DNA from: Nostoc sp. GT001
GTDB lineage: Bacteria; Cyanobacteriota; Cyanobacteriia; Cyanobacteriales; Nostocaceae
Assembly (NCBI RefSeq): GCF_030382115.1
Contig: NZ_JAUDRJ010000002.1
Coordinates: 198,277 to 209,309, forward strand
DNA length: 11,033 bases
Direction: 5' to 3'
Shown: piece after piece, positions 6,984 to 11,033 of the stretch
How positions within the stretch are numbered: position 1 is the stretch's first letter
Layout of the letters: the number at the start of each line of letters is the position of its first letter
Program-made: the position numbers and the translations under genes
Notes under the pieces: model-generated
The model's input: only the letters and a program-made list of their open reading frames with translations
What the model was told of the DNA's origin: nothing
The model's database searches: none

Positions 6984-7667
6984 TTAGGGCTGAATCTGCT
7001 GAAGGAGAGCTTGTGTTTGCTTATACCGAAGAGTATCTCCTTGCCGTTGAAACAGACTTGCAGCAAGCTGTAAATCAGTAATAGCACTTTTGCGATCGCC
7101 TAAAGCATATTCAGAAAGTCCTCGATTGCCGTAGGCATCAGCTAAGTTAGGGTTGATTTGTAGTGCTTGGGTAAAATCTGCGATCGCCAGCTTGTGATTT
7201 CCCTGTCTATAATTCAAAAAGCCCCTATTGTAGTAACCATCTACAGACTTCGGATCAATTCTTAGTACTTGGTTAAAGTCGGTAATGGCCGCTTCAATAC
7301 TTCCTAGTTCCGCATGAGCAGTTCCTCGACCGTTGTAAGCATCTGTATGGTTGGGGTTTAGTCGCAGTGCTTGATCGAAGTCGCTAACGGCTGCTTTAAA
7401 ATCTCTTAATTGAGACTTTGCTAAACCTCTGAGGCAAAAACCTTCGTAGTATCGGGGATTTAACTGTACTACCCGACTAAAATCTTCTATTGCGCCGTTG
7501 AAGTTGCCTTGTTCAAGCTTTTGCACTCCCTGGTTATGGTATTCCTGAAAATTCATCTGTTGGATGCGCGTTGGTGCTTCCTGTGCAGCATGGACAGCAA
7601 CAGGTATTCCACTCAGTACGCTACTCGTTATTCCCAGAATGGCAACAGCTTTGCGAATATGGTTCAT
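6984..7667 (-). CDS. Secreted tetratricopeptide-repeat (TPR) protein
   Basis: A 227-residue protein starting at ATG 7667, with AAGGAG at 7679-7684 eleven bases upstream. Residues 1-27 form a Sec signal peptide (basic start, hydrophobic core, AVHA then AQE), so it should be exported to the periplasm or the thylakoid lumen side. Five consecutive 34-residue TPR units follow at about 40-73, 74-107, 108-141, 142-175 and 176-209, with the usual Gly/Ala positions and NP ends (VQLNPRY, LRLNPNH, LRIDPKS, LQINPNL). TPR solenoids bind partner proteins, and no catalytic domain is present. Two HIP1 sites mark it as native. It follows mntH on the same strand with 86 bases between. The IS1182-type element abuts its stop codon and leaves the protein complete. 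The partner is unknown. Confidence 0.88.
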   Translation of the reverse strand: MNHIRKAVAILGITSSVLSGIPVAVHAAQEAPTRIQQMNFQEYHNQGVQKLEQGNFNGAIEDFSRVVQLNPRYYEGFCLRGLAKSQLRDFKAAVSDFDQALRLNPNHTDAYNGRGTAHAELGSIEAAITDFNQVLRIDPKSVDGYYNRGFLNYRQGNHKLAIADFTQALQINPNLADAYGNRGLSEYALGDRKSAITDLQLAASLFQRQGDTLRYKQTQALLQQIQP

Positions 7668-7682
7668 GGCTTGACTTTCTCC

Positions 7683-7698
7683 TTGATAGATATATCAA
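7683..7698. promoter_or_regulatory. Small inverted repeat overlapping the TPR ribosome site
   Basis: TTGATA (7683-7688) and TATCAA (7693-7698) are separated by four bases and partly cover the AAGGAG of the TPR gene. A hairpin or operator here could affect its translation or transcription. The stem is weak and AT-rich, so chance is likely. Confidence 0.2.
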
Positions 7699-7753
7699 GA
7701 CAGATACACGAGATTTTTCTCAACTAGATCCATCCTAAGCGGTTTCGAGAGAT

Positions 7754-7998
7754 TTAGAGATTGAAACCCAGCCAAATCAAAATACTTTGTAATAGCAACC
7801 AAACATTTAACCCGACGATAATAATAGCAACCAGCCAAGCTAGAGATTTGAGCCACAAAGGATTTACAAATTCTCCCATTAAGCGACGGTTACTTGTAAA
7901 CATCACTAAAGGAATCACTGCAAACGGTAACTGCAAACTGAGGATAACTTGACTTAAAACTATAAGGCGACTTGTACTATGTTCCCCAAAGATAATAA
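7754..7998 (-). pseudogene. mntH: NRAMP manganese/iron transporter MntH, C-terminal part separated by an insertion
   Basis: This is the last 80 or so residues of an NRAMP permease, reading [28 protein letters not shown], then [19 protein letters not shown] and stop TAA (7754-7756). It contains the conserved helix with VLSQ...LSLQLPFA found near the end of NRAMPs. Its own coding sequence begins at the right edge of the ISAzo13-type element. The open frame that extends back to 8053 (with [12 protein letters not shown]) is IS terminal sequence read by chance. It has no start or ribosome site of its own and would not be made as a functional protein. The matching N-terminal part begins at 10406. 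Confidence 0.85.
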
Positions 7999-8024
7999 GG
8001 GATTTGCAAGAAAATAAGATACCA
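7999..8024 (+). repeat. Terminal inverted repeat of the ISAzo13-type element, transposase 3' side
   Basis: Begins GGGATTTGCAAG; preceded by target copy TAA (7996-7998). Differs from the other end at three positions. Confidence 0.8.
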
Positions 8025-8025
8025 A

Positions 8026-8754
8026 TTAAACGGGGAAAATTGTGATATCCCATTTAGGTAGAGTTTCGGAAGGTTGCCAGAAGGTTTGGTAGTGTTCTAA
8101 CTCTTGTGAGAGAACCTTGATTCCTTTTTCATAGGTTGCTTCAACACGGTGAACAATGGGTGCAATCCCTTTCCAAGTCATATTGGAAGCCCACTTGATG
8201 GCAACTTCAATCGAATCCAGAATTGCGCCATTCCAATAGTTCTCTAGGGCTGCCCAACACCTCTCTATGGGATTGTACTTGCTATGGTACGGAGGATAGT
8301 AAATCAGTCGGATTCTTAAATTAATTGCTTGAGACAGTTCAACCATACGTTTGATAAACTGTGTGCGGTTACTGCGAGTTGCTGCACCACCATCAAGGTC
8401 AATCACCCATTCATCATAATCTTGGTAATCGTGTTGATTCTCATACCACCAAGCAGTTAAACAATCGACAATAAAATCACTGGTTTCAGCCGACTGACCT
8501 AAGTAAATCGTAAGCTTTTCACTGTGTGTGTTGAGAATGCCAAAAGGAACTAAGACTGCCTCCCACTGTGTATCGTGGTCATCCGCAGCTTTTGCTTCCA
8601 GTGTCCGAGCTTTACCACCTCTGGAAAGATTGCCAATCTTCACCTTGGCTTTAGTATCGATAGAGACTCGCAACGATTTGGGATTCTCATCCGATGCCTG
8701 ATTTTCCTGAAACACATTGTCGAAAATGGCATCTGTTTGCGGAATCTTTTTCAA
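8026..8754 (-). CDS. ISAzo13-type transposase, C-terminal catalytic part (ORF2)
   Basis: A frame of 242 residues from a TTG at 8754. It carries the whole catalytic core: D33 in [14 protein letters not shown]119 in [18 protein letters not shown], and E164 in [12 protein letters not shown]. The [12 protein letters not shown] entry and the SRGGK, PFGIL and WWYENQ blocks are typical of ISAzo13 transposases. It lies in the -1 frame relative to ORF1 and overlaps it. The likely product is a 398-residue fusion made by slipping at the A7 run (8772-8778). Independent initiation at the TTG is less likely, because the residues just upstream in this frame (TQKTKPL) also fit the family. No damage was seen inside the core. 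Confidence 0.85.
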   Translation of the reverse strand: MKKIPQTDAIFDNVFQENQASDENPKSLRVSIDTKAKVKIGNLSRGGKARTLEAKAADDHDTQWEAVLVPFGILNTHSEKLTIYLGQSAETSDFIVDCLTAWWYENQHDYQDYDEWVIDLDGGAATRSNRTQFIKRMVELSQAINLRIRLIYYPPYHSKYNPIERCWAALENYWNGAILDSIEVAIKWASNMTWKGIAPIVHRVEATYEKGIKVLSQELEHYQTFWQPSETLPKWDITIFPV

Positions 8755-9221
8755 GGGCTTTGTTTTTTGTGTTTTTTTAGGCGATACCCCAAGCTATTAA
8801 GAATCTTCCCCAGAGTTTGACGAGACGGCAATTGACTGTGGTCATAACCTATTTCACTGATTAATGCTTCTCGTACCGCTCTGGCACTGATACGAGCATA
8901 TAGAAAGGTCGATTGAAATTTTGGATCTGCTTGGGCTTGAGCATCTACCAAAGAACAAATATCTGCTTCTAAATTGGGCAGAATCTCAACACTATTATGT
9001 CGTCCCCTTGCATGATAGTTATCCACACAGACTATCCCTGTCCGCCGTTCATGCAAGCCAAGTTGTACACAGGAGCGATTCCATCCTAAAACTGTTTCTG
9101 CAATGCGTGCTGAACTATCGAAGTAATCTTCAGTAACTTTTGCCATGAAGTCTCTTTTACAGCTGCCAGTTAGTTTCTTGGCTGCATCTTTGAAGGTAGA
9201 TTTTATGGTGTCGGTAAGCAT
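8751..9221 (-). CDS. ISAzo13-type transposase, N-terminal part (ORF1)
   Basis: ATG at 9221 opens a 156-residue frame, the N-terminal DNA-binding half of an ISAzo13 transposase. Typical features are a helix-turn-helix region (SSARIAETVLGWNRSCVQLG), the ARGRHNSVEILPNLEADI block and the final SRQTLGKILNSLGYRLKK. It stops with TGA (8751-8753) just after an A7 run. Slipping back one base at this run would give [17 protein letters not shown], continuous with ORF2, so ORF1 is probably the zero-frame product and the fusion is the working enzyme. A lone ORF1 could act as a repressor, as in other IS elements with frameshifting; that is an inference. Confidence 0.8.
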   Translation of the reverse strand: MLTDTIKSTFKDAAKKLTGSCKRDFMAKVTEDYFDSSARIAETVLGWNRSCVQLGLHERRTGIVCVDNYHARGRHNSVEILPNLEADICSLVDAQAQADPKFQSTFLYARISARAVREALISEIGYDHSQLPSRQTLGKILNSLGYRLKKHKKQSP

Positions 9222-9278
9222 GAACCCTGTGATTCCAATTCTAGAAATTCAGAGCAAACGCGGGCAGATCCGCGCCTC

Positions 9279-10406
9279 CTATTCTTCTAGAATGACTGGT
9301 ATTTTATTTTCTTGCAAGCCCCTAATTGTAATCAACGCTGGAATGATAGCAAGCAGACGGGTAACTAAACGCCGTAACCAGGATGGAAGGCGAAATTGTA
9401 AAAAGCCTTCCATGACAATCTGCCCAGCCAGGGTTGCAGTTAGTGTCGAACTTTGCCCAGAAGCAAGTAAGGCAATCCCAAAGATGGCGCTAGCAGCACT
9501 AACGCCTAATAATGGTGAAAGCAGTTTGTAAGCTTCTTGAATTTCTGCTACATTTTGATTCCCAGAAAAATGAAATGTGGCGGCAGACACAATTAAAATG
9601 GCTGAGTTGATAAATAGTGCCAACGATAGAGCAAAAGTTGAATCAATTGTACCAAACTTAATCGCTTCCCATTTTTTTTCAGTATTAGGTTGCCAATCAC
9701 GAGTTTGCACAATAGAGGAGTGTAAATATAAGTTGTGAGGCATTACTGTTGCGCCTAAAATGCCAATGGCAATGTAGAGCATTTCTGGGTTTTGTAAAAT
9801 TTCTTTTTTAGGCAGATATCCTAACAAAATTCCGCCCATATCAGGTCGGGAGAAGAGAATTTCCGCTGTAAAACAGATGCCTACGGTTGCTACCAGCATT
9901 ATTACCAAAGCTTCTGTATAGCGAAAGCCTTTACTTTGCAGGAATAGCAATACCAAGACATCCAGCGCAGTGATGCACACACCCCATAGCAAGGGAATAC
10001 CGAATAAAAGTTGCAGGGCGATCGCACTTCCCAGTAATTCTGCCAAGTCACAAGCTGCGATCGCAATCTCACACAGTACCCACAAACAAAAGCTCACCCT
10101 TGGATTGAAATAGTCTCGACAAGCCTGTGCCAAATCTCGTCCTGTGGCAACACCTAAACGCACACATAGCGATTGCAGTAATATTGCCATCAGGTTCGAC
10201 AGCAGAATTACTGTCAACAGGGTATAGCCAAACTTAGACCCCCCAGCGATATCTGTTGCCCAGTTGCCAGGGTCCATATATCCGACTGAAACCAGATACC
10301 CTGGCCCTGCATAAGCCAACATCTTGGGCCAAAAGCTCTTACTGTTGGGAATTTTAATACTGCGGTGAACTTCAGGGAGACTGGGGCGCTTTTCGGGGCG
10401 AGTCAT
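9279..10406 (-). pseudogene. mntH: NRAMP manganese/iron transporter MntH, N-terminal part, cut by the ISAzo13-type element
   Basis: An H+-coupled Mn2+/Fe2+ importer of the inner membrane. ATG at 10406 opens it. The first 360 or so residues are native and the last 15 (GLQENKIPVILEE) come from the insertion sequence. Metal-site landmarks are present: DPGN at residues 45-48 in TM1 and MPHN at 222-225 in TM6, plus the transport motif ASGQSSTLTATLAGQIVMEGF. Native coding ends after LAIIPALITI, at about 9326. The missing last helices are at 7998-7754. Removing the element and one TAA copy gives 1,326 nt, 441 residues, a normal NRAMP length. Two HIP1 sites mark it as native. The truncated protein lacks TM10-11 and is probably non-functional. 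No clear Mn-regulator site was recognised upstream. Confidence 0.9.
9297..9322 (-). repeat. Terminal inverted repeat of the ISAzo13-type element, transposase 5' side
   Basis: Read on the minus strand it begins GGGGCTTGCAAG; followed on the plus strand by target copy TAA (9323-9325). Confidence 0.8.
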
Positions 10407-10524
10407 TTATTTTCTAGGGAAATTCTTTCATATTCTTTTCATAATGTCAGAAAATCTGGACTAAACATCAATCTGTAGTGGCAAAATTTTTCCTTCCTTG
10501 CGGGGAAGTTGCAATTTAAGCTCT

Positions 10525-10570
10525 AGTAGGTTCCCTAGCCTTCGGATTCTGCTCAGGCTCAATCCCTACT
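10525..10570 (-). terminator. Imperfect hairpin at the end of the CDF remnant
   Basis: AGTAGG (10525-10530) can pair with CCTACT (10565-10570), and AGCC (10537-10540) with GGCT (10556-10559), with internal loops between. It overlaps the stop of the CDF remnant and precedes mntH. There is no U tract, so a terminator role is tentative. Confidence 0.25.
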
Positions 10571-10879
10571 AATATTAATTGTCCTATCTAAGTTCTGGTC
10601 ATACCACGATACTGGGTCTTCCAATGGTTCAAGATGGGTAAGGACATAGGTTTCTGGCAGCGATCGCATAATCGTTAGCTCTATCTCCTCACACAGTGCA
10701 TGATACCATGACCACTCTCCTGGCACTAAGACGTGGAATGAGACAAATCTACGCGCCCCTGCTACTCGCGTTCTTAGGGCATGGAATTGAATACTCTGCT
10801 TTTCATAAGTAGCAAAGATATCCATATTTTTTGCTTTGCCGAAGCTGGAAGCGATCGCTACTCTCATCCCGCAGATCAT
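10559..10879 (-). pseudogene. Cation diffusion facilitator (CDF) transporter, C-terminal cytoplasmic domain only
   Basis: The frame ends with the cytoplasmic metal-sensing dimer domain of CDF zinc/iron/manganese exporters. Landmarks are IQFHALRTRVAGARRFVSFHVLVPG at about residues 30-54 and LPETYVLTHLEPLEDPVSW near the end. A complete CDF has about 300 residues with six membrane helices. Only about 85 residues here match, and no membrane segment is present. The first 20 or so residues after the ATG at 10879 look unlike the family, and the 150 bases upstream are AT-rich with no coding signal. It is therefore most likely the remnant of a gene whose 5' part was lost. A stand-alone domain is a less likely alternative. 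It carries two HIP1 sites, so it is native sequence, and it precedes mntH on the same strand. Confidence 0.75.
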
Positions 10880-10948
10880 GATAAGTCACATTCTCTACGT
10901 CACCGTACTTTGCTAATTAGTTGCCATTAAAACCAGTGATGGTAATAA

Positions 10949-10954
10949 ATTATA
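10949..10954 (-). promoter_or_regulatory. Possible -10 box upstream of the CDF remnant
   Basis: On the minus strand TAGTATAAT contains a perfect TATAAT at 10954-10949, about 70 bases before the ATG at 10879. The best -35 candidate (GCGTTT, 18 bases upstream) is poor. In AT-rich DNA such boxes arise often. Confidence 0.3.
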
Positions 10955-11033
10955 CTAAAATGTTTTAAGTAAAAACGCCAAAATTCAAGTTTTATACACT
11001 AGCCCTTTCAAAGTGACCAACGAAGATATGTGT

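Larger units (their letters stand above)
7999..9322 (-). mobile_element. ISAzo13-type insertion sequence, complete, 1,324 bp, inside mntH
   Basis: The two ends (7999-8024 and 9297-9322) are 26-bp inverted repeats with three mismatches, sharing TTGCAAGAAAATA. The flanking 3-base direct repeat is TAA (7996-7998 and 9323-9325). One transposase in two frames fills the element, reading in the same direction as mntH. Removing the element plus one TAA leaves mntH open over the junction with a continuous ITI-I-IFGE, which supports these exact borders. There are no HIP1 sites inside. Confidence 0.9.

Noticed and set aside
7999..8053. Start of the mntH C-terminal frame at 8053
   Set aside because: This stretch is insertion-sequence terminus and the end of its transposase gene, not native mntH.
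8575..9531. Plus-strand frames of 71-128 residues opposite the ISAzo13 transposase and mntH
   Set aside because: Antisense shadows without domain features.

Overview
The window comes from a cyanobacterium, most likely a filamentous, Nostoc-like one. The palindrome GCGATCGC (HIP1) occurs eight times, at about 828, 1435, 7092, 7180, 10018, 10057, 10660 and 10851. It is found only in the chromosomal genes and never inside the two insertion sequences. The proteins also have a cyanobacterial flavour. No rRNA, tRNA or CRISPR array was seen.

The theme is divalent-metal transport, and most of the transport genes are broken. From 1 to 3447, on the minus strand, lies a heavy-metal RND efflux operon: an inner-membrane pump gene of about 1,039 codons (3447 to 326), then a His-rich lipoprotein that looks like the periplasmic adaptor (197 to beyond the window edge). 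The pump gene is cut into three frames by two one-base shifts, and the adaptor carries a third. From 3448 to 4167 there is a 720-base gene-free stretch. It holds a TTTCAT direct repeat close to the pump gene and a region near 3684-3855 that can fold into a long-range stem with inner hairpins. On the plus strand, 4168-4851 encodes an intact HupE/UreJ-type nickel/cobalt permease.

From 4852 to 5280 is a mostly non-coding stretch with two hairpin repeats and a possible Cys-rich micro-ORF. An IS1182-type insertion sequence follows (5281-6981, 16-bp inverted repeats, ACTT target duplication). It sits exactly at the end of a secreted TPR-protein gene (7667 to 6984, minus) without harming it. Upstream of that gene is an NRAMP manganese/iron transporter gene (mntH, minus, 10406 to 7754). 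A second element, of the ISAzo13 type (7999-9322), splits it with a TAA target duplication. Removing the element together with one TAA copy gives an open 441-residue NRAMP. The ISAzo13 transposase is in two frames joined at an A7 slippery run, so it may be made by -1 frameshifting. At 10559-10879 (minus) lies the C-terminal end of a cation diffusion facilitator, apparently a truncated gene.

Taken together this looks like a metal-homeostasis cluster (RND export, HupE import, NRAMP import, CDF export) in which HupE is the only metal-transport gene that is clearly intact in the window. The IS insertion in mntH is convincing. The three single-base shifts could be true decay or assembly errors, and the sequence alone cannot decide between these.
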